DNA of 60,097 nt from Pleurobrachia bachei (taxonomy: Eukaryota; Ctenophora; Tentaculata; Cydippida; Pleurobrachiidae). Location: positions 11,008 to 71,104 of the forward strand of contig AVPN01000134.1 in assembly GCA_000695325.1 (NCBI GenBank), read 5' to 3'. Below the pieces are notes generated by a model. That model saw only the letters and a list, made by a program, of their open reading frames with translations, was not told where the DNA came from and made no database searches. The position numbers were made by a program, and so were the translations under genes. This document shows positions 1-13,200 of the stretch, piece after piece. Within the stretch, counting starts at the first letter, position 1, and each line of letters opens with the position of its first letter.

Positions 1-892
1 TCCTAGCCGTTATCTCAGGAATGGAGGCAGGATTTCCAAAAAATAGCAAAATTAGAGGCAAAAAGGGCTTTTTCCACATATTTTGTAAACCCCCAAAAAT
101 TCAAGAAGTAGTTGGAGTAACGACATACAACTTTTCAGGAAGTTGTATCAAGACAATACGAAGCCTTTGGTGCAATGATGGATGTTCTAGACCCCATAAA
201 TCCTGATTTATAGGGGTTAACATCCATTATAGGCTAAATGTTAACCCCAAAGTTTGGCCAAACGGTGTGCGCAACATCGATGACGTCTGTTCTAATCGAT
301 CCGCCTTGCCCAGCGCTTTCATATAACGTATACCTCAAAAAACACCCCAAAAAACCCGTCGACCCCCCCCTCTGGCCTTAAATTATTTGTTCTGTTGAAC
401 CCTCACAGAGCTTTTATTTTATAAAAAAGAATGCAGTGTGAGCTACACAATGAATTTCCATAGTATGCTTGTTATACAGGTCACCAAATTTTTGCTTTTT
501 TACGAAAGAGCTGTTTTGCAGTTGGTTTTCTCTAAAAGGGATAAATGTCTTATCTTTCTGAAACTTTCTGAAGCCTTTCTGTGCTTTCTCTATGATTTGC
601 TCTCTGCTTTATATCTCTCTTTCTCAACTCAATTTAATAGCGCCTAATAACGTTTTCTTTCTTATCTCTTTTCTTCCACATTTTATCTTTGTAACGGGCA
701 AAAATAAACCCAGTCACCGTTGAAACCAAAAACAGATAACTGCATTCCAATCCGTGTAGGGGTGACTGCATCACCGAACACCTGTAGAGTCTAATCACTT
801 TTCATTTCGTATCAAATCTGTCGGGCTAACGGTTAGCCCTATAGGGCTACCGTAACCTATACCTATTCAAACAAAACCTTCTCTTTATTCAG
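1..892. other. No exon recognised; upstream intron or flank
   Basis: No open frame here has domain character. The downstream exon begins inside an NHR domain, so earlier exons of that gene must lie to the left, probably outside the window, and this stretch is best read as an intron ending in the acceptor at 891-892. Confidence 0.4.
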
Positions 893-1868
893 GGTGATAA
901 ACTAGGAATTGAGATCTCATCAGACGGGGTCCTATCATTTCATGTGAATGGTGAGAACCAAGGTGCCGCTGCAACCAACGTGTATTCTACTGAGAAACAT
1001 GTGTATGGGTTTGTGGATCATTACGGACAGGCTGTGACATCTACTATAACAGAAGGTGAGCAGAGCGGGTTGATGGGGTTTGGCGGAAGAAGGTGTAGAG
1101 CGAGTGGGTTGGGTGTCAGGTGTGGCGGTGGAAGGGAGGGGGTATTGGTTTGGGTTAATAGAGCGGGGGTTTGGGTGTGGTGGTGGAGATGTGGTGGTTT
1201 TGGAGATAATTGGGCATCTTTTCTTCCCAATTAGTCCTTCTATCTCCCTCTTTGAGTTGACCTGTCTCTGTCACTCAGGCTGCTTACACTGCATAATTAG
1301 TAGATTTGGAGCGCTTACACCTTACAACTTTTAAATACCGATAAAGAGATAGAGAGAGTAAGAGAGGGAGGTACAAATAAGTACAATTAGTTGTGAGATG
1401 AGAAGGAGTCCACCAGCTGCACAAATTGATAGAGATGTGTGCGTCTGTATGTGTAAATGAGATAGAGAGAGATAGAGAGAAAAAAAAGAGTGCGTGTACT
1501 CTCTCAAACACCTCTTCTCTGTCTCAGATTCCTATTTTATTTCTTAGTTGCTACACAGCGATGCTGTGTCCACATAAACGTAGGGCGCAGTGACAGAAAA
1601 TCAAGTTGCGCTCTGTTCAGCGCGCGACTATACACGAATGTACACGATTGTATACAAAGAGATGTACACCTCATCTAATCGACTCAAAAACAGCCGATTG
1701 GCCAACTTATTGACTCATCTAATCGATTCCTCTTTTTCAGCGTTCGTCAACCCGTTCAGTCTACAACATCTCAGCAAGCGAAAGATCCTGGGACTCTTAC
1801 AGGGGAACCCAGACTCACTTAGCCAGACTTTACCACAGCCTTTAATTGGATATTTGGGGGCAGGATGA
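893..1868 (+). CDS. NEURL2: NHR + SOCS-box protein (Neuralized-like 2 type), 3' end
   Basis: Two exons are visible, 893-1055 and 1741-1868, joined phase 1 to phase 1. The first encodes the second half of a Neuralized homology repeat: residues LGIEISSDGVLSFHVNGENQ, then a VDHYGQAVT segment, match the NHR pattern of a hydrophobic strand, VNGE-x-x-G and a D-x-YG-x strand. The last exon begins with PFSLQHLSKRKI and ends with LPQPLIGYL before the stop, which fits a SOCS box with its SLQxL helix and a diverged LPxP motif. NHR plus terminal SOCS box is the architecture of NEURL2 (Ozz), a substrate adaptor for Cullin-5 type E3 ubiquitin ligases. The 5' exons lie outside the window. The gene converges on the giant receptor, whose stop is 635 bp away. 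The alternative is another NHR protein; the SOCS box favours NEURL2. Confidence 0.72.
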
Positions 1869-2502
1869 AGGGACACTATTTTTCTACTTCGAGAGAGAGA
1901 TAGGGTGTTATTGATTTTGATAAAATGAATGTGAAAGAGAATTGAATTCCCCCGAAATCACAAATGTAATACAGTCTGTTGAACTTTTTTTACTGCGAAA
2001 GCCCACAGGATATTTTGTGTTTTTATTTGAAACGATCGGAACGGCAATGCTCAAATTATCTACCCCCTCCGAGCCCGCTTTTCGCACTTCTCTCTTTCTC
2101 CATGTCTCTTTTCTCTTAAGTTGATTCTCGAGCATTGCCGTTCATTGAAACAAAAAAGTCGGATATGGTGAAGGGAACTACATTGGTCAAAAATAAAAAG
2201 GAATTCTACATTTTGTTGAAATATCTTACATTCGATAAAATAGCGGCAATAGCGGCAAAAATGAACAAAATACTCAAGTCATCTGAAATATCAACACACA
2301 CAATCTATCATATTTTTGTATTTTCGTTGTCTCTCGACAAGTTTTATATCACAGCTCTGCGATTATAGCACTCATCACAAATTGGTTCAAAGTCAGTCAG
2401 TCCATTTCACAATTCCATTTCCCTCTTTCAAAGTTCCTATCTCCCTGCCTCGCGCTGGCAGAGAGTCCTCACTCCCTTTCTCTCTGTCAGACAACCCCTC
2501 TC
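1869..2502. other. Convergent intergenic spacer
   Basis: This is the space between the two convergent stop codons at 1868 (+) and 2503 (-). It is AT-rich with no coding character. An AATAAA lies near 2190 on the plus strand and could serve the NHR/SOCS gene. Confidence 0.4.
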
Positions 2503-4229
2503 TCACGGAGTATCCGAATCCATAGCATCTTGATTCATATATATCATTCCGTTACCTGTTCCCCCACGAATAGAGCTACGTCCAACATCAATGAGAGTTG
2601 CCGCATTGCCACTAACCGCTGCCTGACCTCTCTCTGCTTCCTCTCCGACTGTCGAGTAGATGTTGCCATTCAGTCTGATGTTATCTGAAAAAAAAAAAAA
2701 GGGGTGTTAGAAATCAAAAGAGTGGCGAACAGGTTTATGGTATTATTCGGAGCAGCAGCCCTGCCTCTGGTATTGTTATAATTAACGCGGTCGGTGTAGT
2801 AACACAAAGCAGCTCAAGCTCCGGTATCGATTATCTAGAGGCCAATGTTACTAGAAACACCAATAGCAAGCACATTGAATCTGGCGCATACTTGGCCGGG
2901 GATCGATTCAGGGATTCTTAGTTGCTATACACATTTCCTGTGAGTGGATTGAATATATGGCTAACTACTTCTATACTCAAACTAAATCATGTCTACCTAA
3001 CAAACGCCCCAACGCTCATCTCTTGTTGAGTAAGAACTGATTGTATAACTTACCAGGATCCTCATATTCCACATCTTCAACGGGAGTCATGTTATTCTTG
3101 TTTCTCTCCTCCTTCGAAGTCGCTGCCTTGTTCTCTATCAGTCCATCAGTGGGTTTATCAAATACTGCTTTGTCCAGTGTCTCGTCTGGGAGAGTTTTCG
3201 ATCTTAGTTTTTGGGTCATGACCATACTTCTAGAATCTAGCTAATTTGTAACCCGCCACCAGTACAGTTTACACCGATGGTGCCCCTAAATGACTCACCT
3301 TCTTCCTCCACTTTTTCCTTCATCGGTGCTGCTTGGAACGGAAGGGGATTTGCTGCGGGGTTGGCATAACTCAATCTTGGTCCGGCTGCCGTGCTCTTTC
3401 TTGGTCCATCAGCTACACTATATCGACCACCTTTAATTAGAGGATCTTGTGTTAATAAGCTTCTCAAATAGCCATCATAACGTGGGGTTCACGGTTTTGT
3501 CACTGTCAGACGTCACAGTTTGTCACTATCACAATACAACACAGAAAGAAACTCCAAGTGGTTCCAGGTTCCTGGACCACCCTGTATATCACGGAAAGAA
3601 ACACAATACACATAACCCAACATGGAATAGATGGCACACACAATTACAACTCCCTACAATATATGTAACCACATGTAACCAACATTCACCACACATATAA
3701 CGTGTATCCCATACCAAGTTGAGAGTAAGGGTTGGCCTGTGCAGCCACCCCCACTCTTCTGCCACCGACCATGGCTCCTCTACCAGCCATGGAAGGTCTC
3801 CCACCGGGTCCCATTATGGTGCTGGTTCTGCCCATGTTAGGACCCAATGTGGTGCTCTTCTTAGGTCCAGTCACTACACTTGCCCTTCCTAAACATTTAC
3901 AGAGATGGAGAGAAGTAACAACTAAAATATAACTGTTTAAGTTAATATTTCCGAACAAGGAGAGACAGTAACAACAATCACATTTCACAAACAAGTTATT
4001 TACCCCCAGGTCCTTTCACAGTCGACATTTGCATGGTTCCTAGACGGTGTGTCACAGTTAGTCAGCTGTCAGTTATATTGTTGTCAGAGTATTAGTATTC
4101 ACTGAAAACCTTATATCTACTGATTAATTCAGTAGGTATAAGGTAACCACTAAAATTAGTGGTATGTGTAATTACCAGTTGTTGAGACTCCTGTTCCGTC
4201 AATAGTTGATATCTTCCTATTAGTGTTTC
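2503..4229 (-). CDS. Adhesion GPCR exons 83-88: cytoplasmic tail
   Basis: Exons: 4176-4229, 4004-4039, 3715-3888, 3299-3412, 3054 to about 3226, 2503-2684 (stop). The encoded tail is low in hydrophobics. Exon 85 has Gly/Arg/Ser/Thr/Met-rich repeats of the type TxxGPxxxxST, and exon 86 reuses the same GPRKST motif. Exon 87 is rich in charged residues. The last exon carries an IYSTVGEEAE stretch that could be a tyrosine motif, but this is inference. Exons 83-86 and 88 join in phase 1. The exon 86/87 junction does not keep frame with the obvious donor and acceptor, so exon 87's 5' edge is uncertain. Confidence 0.7.
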
Positions 4230-7200
4230 CTACGAGATAGAGAAGTATTAGAAAAAGATAGGACCCACGACTGTTTCCCAATTAATCCAATTTAATTCAT
4301 GCATGTTTTTATGTTAAATGTTTCAGCCATCACGACGAAAAGCATAACAAATAGCTTAGTGCAAACACGGATTAGCTCAAACCATGTTTCTCAAGTCAGA
4401 TAAATGATAAAATGTGCTATGAAAAGTGCTGAAAAGAGTGTGTTATCTCGATGTGTTATTCATGACTTTTGGTCACTCAAGTAGAAACTTGCTGAAAGTA
4501 ATCTGATCTACTGCTGAAAAGTAAAAGAGGATTCCTGAAATTTGAAACGCTTTTAGGAAATAATGAATCGTGCTCCAAAGAAAAGATTGTCGTTAAATCG
4601 TGCAAAATCATATTAAAGTCACAAAAAGAAGTGGTTTCATGAAGATTCCTTCATTCTTTTTCCTGCCTAATCAATGCAATGATTCATTTCATAATCAAAA
4701 TTCAATTCATTCCCTCATTCTCTTCAAATCATCATGCCAAACCCCTTACCAGACTGCAATGCCTTCATTTCCAACGCGTTTAGAGGACGCCCTTGGGCCT
4801 GCTTTTTGATCGCAATGGCACGTATATTGGCCCCTAATTTTAAGGTAATTTTAATATCTGTTTACTATCTATTTAACACTTTGGGGTCTGGGACTAATTG
4901 GGTATACCTAATTTTTGATCTCTTATCCCTTTCTCCTTCTAAAATATTTCGATAAACTATCTCTCTAACCAAGCACACACATTAACACCCAGCTCACCGG
5001 TAGCTGCTGTTGAGCTGCTGAAAGCGGCAGATGATGTTGCGGCCTTACTGCTGCGACCCGTGCTACCTGTGATGACCTCAGTCCACGTCTTACGGACATC
5101 CGGTTTACCAAAGCAGTGGAAGTAGAAGATAACAATGCCCTGGTAGAAGTGTGTTTAGAAGATTTCAAGGTACAGTTTTTCAATTTGTCTAGCCGTCTAG
5201 ATCATGCTAGACGTTTTACAAGATTCAGTAGAGCGAAGGTACAACTACATATAATACCCAAATATCAATTGATCTATACCTGGAAGGAGGTGAGGGTAAT
5301 GTATACGTAGTTGAAGATGAGAGTCCCAACACTTCCACCAACAGTGAAGGCTCCAAATATCCAACTGATTCCTGGAAAAAGCGCAATCATTGAGTTTAGG
5401 AGGGTTTCACAATGAGTACATTCATTTTATTTACTGTAGGATCACTTTCTTTTAGTCAAGTTACCAATAATCTGCAGATCGCTCTTCAGGCCCACACATG
5501 TTATGTCACCGACCTGTGATGGTCAACTATTATTTAACAGCGCTAACCTGTGATGGATGCAATAACGACGACCTGTCTGAAATCAGTCCACCCGTCCCTG
5601 TTTTTGGTCGCCTTCCACAGCACAATGATAACACGGATAAAGATAAACAGATTGACCACCATCATTATCATGACAGGGGCAACGAAGAAATACATCCGGC
5701 CGGTGTAGTTCAGGAAACAACTGAAGGGGAGAAGAGGGGGTTAGGGGGTTACTGAGTCTTTCCACTGACAAAAACATGACATCCCATTTAATTCCTGAAT
5801 TCTAGGTTGTTTAATTCACCCTATTGCGGGATTCAACTAGTCGAGATCACCGCGTGACCCCTCACGCACATCACGTGACCCCTCACGCACATCGCGTGAC
5901 CCCTCACGCACATCGCGTGACCACTCTCGCACATCGCGTGACCCCTCACGCAGATCATGTGTCACTCCAATATCCCCCGCTCCAATAATCCCATGTGATG
6001 ATGGTGGTATGATCAGTGTAACGTGATGACGCAGTTTGATGGCCTGGCACACAAAATGTAGAATTATCAGGAGTATAGTTTTACACAGGCATTGCTGGAT
6101 AAATGTGCACAGATCTGTCTTTTCCACTTGGTCAAACATTGTGAAATCTAAAAGAGATCAGATTGTGTAGAAACAAAACTTTTTCTGATATCTCAATCAA
6201 ACAAACAAATAGAGATGAGAAAGATAGAGATGCACAACAATTTGAAGGCATTCTCACTGCACAAAGCTCAAAAGACAAAAGTCGAAAAGACGAAAGAACA
6301 CACAATACAAGCTGAAAGACAAAAGAGTGTACACAGCTGCTGGCGAGATGTTAGCGTACACAATTACAAGAAGTGTGAATGTACTGAAACGGAAAGAGCC
6401 TCAATTTAAATGTATACACACAGTTGATGAGCTCAGACGTGAGTTGTGTTTATTTGTTGATTTACTCAAAAAGTTATTATGGCAAATAACCAACTACTCA
6501 ACTACGAATTTTGAATCTATTAATAGCAACTCTTGAACTGTAACAGAATTACTGCTTGGAGCAGTGAAAATAAGATGGCAGTGGATCGGGATTGGATCGA
6601 AGAGATATGACATACGCATAACGAGATTGCTCAACCAGAGGCAGGTGTTCGACTATATGTGAGACATGTGTCAGAGCGCAATATTGCAATAGCTAGGTGG
6701 GAATATATGTACATCAGGTAGTAGAGAGATAATTAGAACACGCAGCCGAGTGGTATTGTGTGTGTAGCGCATCTGTTTTGCTTCAGAGAGAGGAAGAGAG
6801 AGGTAGTGAGAGATAGAAAGGGAGTGCTAAAATAAGTAAGAGAACTCTCAATTCAGATCTAGATCGACCAGTGGAAAAAAAGACATCGTGAGAGAGTTCA
6901 GAGTAAGAGACATGAAGAAGGGGAGTTCACTGCATCAGAACTGGTCAGAGAGTATATCGAAACAACTGAAACAGTGTGTCAAAGTCTCCAGATGTTTTCA
7001 ACAGAGTGCGCCAGAATGTGCCAGGTTGAAGAAATTGGATACCAAGCACATGGTGAAGGTGTCTCTGAAGATAAGAAAAACTGTTCGTACCGTGAGCTTG
7101 AATATCAAAATAAAGGGCGACATTGGAAGTAGAATTGAAGTGATCACCCGTGACGTGTTGTTTTGATTGTTGCAATATAATAGGGACTGTAAAGTGTAAA

Positions 7201-10200
7201 CTGTAAAGTGGTAAAGTGAAAATGTATATGATCCCCCCCCACCCCCCCCTATCTGTGCTAATCGATTATCGATCTCTGTGAAGTTTTCTTAGATCCCCAG
7301 ATAAATTGGTTCCGATGGATATTACCCAATACTACCCAATACCATCCAACACTACCAAATCCAATCCAATGTCCCCCAACATTACCCCAACTTACTATTT
7401 GGCGGTCATGCACACTTCATACAGCTGGATCCCAGGAACAAACTTGTCCACGACAACAGTAATTGCACACATCAGAGCGGGGAATCCCCATGCAAAACAA
7501 TGAGCTGCTATTTTCAGTTTCTTGTGGTTAACTCCAAACACAATGACAAGCGCTACGTAGAGGTTAGCACCTTCTACCAACATCCAGGATACAGCGCTTA
7601 GGAAACTGAAACAATGGTTAACGTTGGTTACCATGATAACATGCGGGTTAACTGTGCGTTATCATGGTAATATTCAGGTTAACCGTACGTTACCATGGTA
7701 ACCATACTGAATCGTTAACAGTAACTTACAAATAGTGGATAACAACGGCACAAATTTGGCAGACCATTTCGTTTTCCTTTCGATCAAGTCCAACGTTTAG
7801 AGAAATCATAGCGAGACCCAGACTGAGACCAAGCACATGGTGACGGTGTCTCTGAAGATAAGAAAAACTGTTCGTACCGTGAGCTTGAATATCAAAATAA
7901 AGGGCGACATTGGAAGTAGAATTGAAGTGATCACCCGTGACGTGTTGTTTTGATTGTTGCAATATAATAGGGACTGTAAAGTGTAAACTGTAAAGTGGTA
8001 AAGTGAAAATGTATATGATCCCCCCCCCTATCTGTGCTAATCGATTATCGATCTCTGTGAAGTTTTCTTAGATCCCCAGATAAATTGGTTCCGATGGATA
8101 TTACCCAATACTACCCAATACCATCCAACACTACCAAATCCAATCCAATGTCCCCCAACATTACCCCAACTTACTATTTGGCGGTCATGCACACTTCATA
8201 CAGCTGGATCCCAGGAACAAACTTGTCCACGACAACAGTAATTGCACACATCAGAGCGGGGAATCCCCAGGCAAAGCAGTGAGCTGCTATTTTCAGTTTC
8301 TTGTGGTTCACTCCAAACACAATGACAAGAGCCACGTAGAGGTTAGCACCTTCTACCAACATCCAGGATACAGCGCTTAGGAAACTGAAACAATGGTTAA
8401 CGTTGGTTACCATGATAACATGCGGGTTAACTGTGCGTTATCATGGTAATATTCAGGTTAACCGTACGTTACCATGGTAACCATACTGAATCGTTAACAG
8501 TAACTTACAAATAGTGGATAACAACGGCACAAATTTGGCAGACCATTTCGTTTTCCTTTCGATCAAGTCCAACGTTTAGAGAAATCATAGCGAGACCCAG
8601 ACTGAGCGCCAGACAAAGATGAATGTGGTACGTTGGGTTTCGTCTCATTTTCCTGGGAAGAATGCAGATATAGTTACCATGGTGACCAGAAGTTGTTACC
8701 ATAGCAACCAGAAGTAGTGCCATAGCAACCAGAATTAGTTACCATAGCTACCACATATCTCAAACCAACTATCCCATGTTATTCTTACTTGACAGACAGT
8801 CCGATGACAGTTAGAGCACAGCACAGGATGGAGAGACTGCTCCCGGTTAAGGAGAGGTATGTCATGGCCTTCACGTGGATATCACTGAATGTATTGTTAC
8901 CGACATTCTGAGGAGAGGGGGGATTTAGGCAGTGGTTGATAACGTGATTTGTCACATGTGTGACTGTGTGAGTGGTCACTGGTCAATCGATCAGATGCTG
9001 TAACATGGTTTTACAACTCTAGCCCTGCACTGTTTATATATTGTTGTATTGTAAAATTGAAGATTACACATACACTGTGAAACTGATCATTGCATTGTAC
9101 CTACCATAAGGACAGCAAAGTTGGTGAGATGGTTTGAGGAGCACTGGACTCTCTCCGGATCACAACTAGTTATCTCCAGACCCTGTTGACTCCACGCCTG
9201 CGTCTCCTCATCCCAATACACACAGTAGGGTGTTCTATCTAGATCTATACCCTGGAGAGAGATATGTTAGAAAACTCTGTTTACTACAAAAACCGTCATG
9301 TTCTTCTAAAGAACCTTTTCTCCCTTCTCTCTTGAGCTAACAATCCTCCCAAAACTGAAAATTACCGAATCTTTCCCCGAGGAGCAGTATAAAGTTAGTG
9401 ATATACACTTAGTAGTAACACTTACCCCCTGTGTTGACATGGTGAGGGTAGCAGCAGGAGTAGATCTACCAGCCTGTACACTATAGTTCATGAATGGGGG
9501 ACACAACTGTACCATTCCCATCGTCGTCCCCACCTAGAGCCAGCCTGAACACTAGTGCTACTTAGTATTACTTACCCCCTGTGTAGACATTGTCAGGGTA
9601 GCAGCGGGGGTAGATCTGCCAGCCTGAACACTAGTGCTACTATCTGTCTCTTCATCAACACTTCCACCGTCATGTGACCTAACCTACCTGTCCCACGGTG
9701 AGAGCTTACCCAACCTTTTAGGGGCAACTGGGAGGGAGAGATGGGGGTTAGGAACACTTGACTGGATGGACAGGGTTCCACTCTCGAATGGGTTGGAGAT
9801 TCCCCGTTGACCTCCCTCTCTCTTCACAATCTGATCACGATGTCATGTGATGACTGGATGGACAGGGTTCCACTCTCGAAGGGGTTGGAGATAGGAGCAA
9901 CTGGGAGGGAGAGATGGGGGTTAGAGGTGGGCAGTGGATTTAGTTTCTTAGGCTTTTGAGAGTGTTAGACTAGGTGTAGACCATTGTTAGAACAACTTAC
10001 TACTTGAGATGTTGGTAGTTTTCTCAGTGGAGAACATCTTGCTAGAGTTGAACACCATAAAAGAGAGTCGACCCGTTTCCTTCGCCACATCACCCGCTAT
10101 CTCAATTGCAACAGTGGACATCTTCGGCGGTTCTTCTGCGGGGTGAAGTGATCTTTGATTAGGGGACAAATTACATCCCTACTTACAGGCTGTGTATTTC

Positions 10201-13200
10201 TGTGTGAGAAATATCCAATCCGAAATGTTATAAATCTAAAATCACACTGTCACAACTCACAACACTACAACAGTATGGACTACTACGAGGACCACATTTA
10301 AAAAGATTGTATATCTTACCCGCCTCCCCAGTTTCGTTTCCATATCCCTCCGTACCATTCACATCAGTAGGGGGTTCTAGTGGTGGATTCTCAGCTGTAC
10401 TTCTCCGCTTGCGACCCTTTTTCTTTGACACCATTGTAGCAGCCTGCAGCCTGAGGAGAGATGATATGATCAGTACCTTATGAGACACTTGTCACTAGTA
10501 CATCCTGCCAGAATATTATTCCGACCTAAATCTTTCACGTATACGTATTCTCTTGTCGGGGTATGACCAGGATGAGCAGGCGTCCGTCTTAAAAACATCG
10601 GAGCAAGCAAGGGGCATCGAAAGTTCTTAGTCTCATAAGGACTCTGAACACCCCGGTGATACCAGGGGCACCAAGAAGTTGCGAAAAAAAACATGAATTA
10701 CCTGATTTCTTGTTGTTCCTCATCCGACATGTCCTCCTCTCCATTGGTAGTAAACTTACTGTTTGCAATACTCTCCCCCTCCATCCTCTGCACTGAGAAA
10801 CTCACCTGGGGGACGATTTGTTTAATTACAGCTGACAGCAGTTGTGCAGTCCGTATCGGATATGCAGTTTGTCACAAGCTTTGACCGGGGATTGCGAGTA
10901 AATGGCCCTCAAGGGTGGGGGACTGGGGGATTACAATTATTCACACATACCGGTCCATCTTGGTCAGGGTCGACATCCATCACACTCATCCCCACACTGG
11001 TCTTCTTGAGACTCACAGTCCCATTCTCTCCCGTTTGCATCTTCTTAGCGGCCGCATCTATTGAAGTTAGCAACCTGCAGTAGAGATTATTAGAATTTAA
11101 ATTTCTAGTAACCTGTAGAGGGAAAGAGACGTTAGCAACCTGTAGAGAGGGATAGGGGAGAGATGTTAGTAACCTAGGGATCAGAAAAGGGAGAGTGAGA
11201 TGTTGCAGCATCTGTTGTACCCGGCCCGATATAATATTTTCACAGTGGAAATACAAGTAGAAACTAAGAAGCAGAATCTGAATTCTGAAAGCCTAGAACA
11301 ACACCTACTTTTTAGGGGCGTTATTATCTTTTGCACTCTTCGTGATATCTTCATCACTTACACTAACTGACAACGCGTCAAACACGTTTAGCACGTTATC
11401 AGTGACCTGTGGACAATGCAGGAGAGTAAGTTTGTTAGTGTATTAGTATTGAATAGTACGTATTGCTGTCAGAACTGTCAGACCATATTGACGAGGGAGA
11501 ACCATGGTCAAAGCATTTGCCTTCCCGTTGTTGCTTGTGTAATGTAACCTACCTCAGTGGTAATGTTGGTGGTATCAGATATCTGTAATGTAACCTACCT
11601 CAGTGGTAATGTTGGTGGTATCAGATATCTGTAATGTAACCTACCTCAATGGTAATGTTGGTGGTATCAGATATCTGTAATGTAACCTACCTCAATGGTA
11701 ATGTTGGTGGTATCAGATATCTGTAATGTAACCTACCTCAATGGTAATGTTGGTGGTATCAGATATCTGTAATGTAACCTACCTCAATGGTAATGTTGGT
11801 GGTATCAGATATCTGTAATGTAACCAGTTTCGTTTCCATATCCCTCCGTACCATTCACATCAGTAGGGGGTTCTAGTGGTGGATTCTCAGCTGTACTTCT
11901 CCGCTTGCGACCCTTTTTCTTTGATACCATTGTAGTAGCCTGCAGCCTGAGGAGAGATGATATGATCAGTACCTTATGAGACACTTGTCACTAGTACATC
12001 CTGCCAGAATATTATTCCGACCTAAATCTTTCACGTATACGTATTCTCTTGTCGGGGTATGACCAGGATGAGCAGGCGTCCGTCTTAAAAACATCGGAGC
12101 AAGCAAGGGGCATCGAAAGTTCTTAGTCTCATAAGGACTCTGAACACCCCGGTGATACCAGGGGCACCAAGAAGTTGCGAAAAAAAACATGAATTACCTG
12201 ATTTCTTGTTGTTCCTCATCCGACATGTCCTCCTCTCCATTGGTAGTAAACTTACTGTTTGCAATACTCTCCCCCTCCATCCTCTGCACTGAGAAACTCA
12301 CCTGGGGGACGATTTGTTTAATTACAGCTGACAGCAGTTGTGCAGTCCGTATCGGATATGGTCAAACAGTGTTCGAAACTGGCCCCTAACGCTCATTTAC
12401 CGGGAGTTCCATGGGAGACCTGGGGATAACTTAATTGCACATACCGGTCCGTCTTGGTCTGGGTCCACATCCATCACACTCATCCCCACACTGGTCTTCT
12501 TGAGACTCACTGTCCCATTCTCTCCCGTCTGCATCTTCTTAGCAGCTGCATCTATTGATGTTAGCAACCTGTAGGGATTGGTTAATGGTTTGGTTTGGTT
12601 TGAAATAATTGTGGTGGACGAACAGCAATCTAAATCAAGAGAGGGAAAGGGAGATGTAACAGCATCTGCACTGTTGTGTCCGACCCGATATGACAGGAAC
12701 TTAGAAGGAGGATATGAAAACCTAGAACAACTAATAATTATACAAAACCTACTTTTTAGGGGCGTTATTATCTTTTGCACTCTTCGTGATATCTTCATCA
12801 CTAACACTGACTGACAGGGCGTCAAATACGTTTAGCACGTTATCAGTGACCTAGATAATACAGGCCAGGGGGGTTAGTTGGTAAGGGGAGTTAGTTGGTT
12901 AGTAGATTAGTAATGTATATTAGTGTTAGTAATGAATAGTGTTTATTCTCAGAACTGTCAAAGCCTTGGCGAGAGAGAACCATATCGTCAGAGCATTGAC
13001 AATTGTTGCAATTGTGTAATGTGATAGCTACCTCAGTGGTAATGTTGGTGGTATCAGATATCTGTAGTGTGATCTCAGCAGCTAACTCCACGTGCACTGT
13101 CCCTAGATCGTCCGCATTGGCCACAGCATCTGATGCCTTCAACGCAAAGTCAGCTACATTCTCGTTATCAATCTAGAGACAGAATTGGGGTTATTCGGAC

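Noticed and set aside
5837-6139. 100-residue minus-strand frame with a hydrophobic stretch and 7-residue repeats
   Set aside because: The repeats come from a 21-bp intronic minisatellite, and the segment has no fit to the flanking TM4 and TM5 exons, which already join in frame.
6888-7166. 92-residue plus-strand frame
   Set aside because: It lies in a receptor intron on the other strand, overlaps the duplication edge and has no domain character.
11966-12190. 74-residue frame found identically at 10470 and 11966
   Set aside because: It is intron sequence between exons 71 and 72 in the two nearly identical cassette copies; identity reflects the duplication or conversion, not coding.
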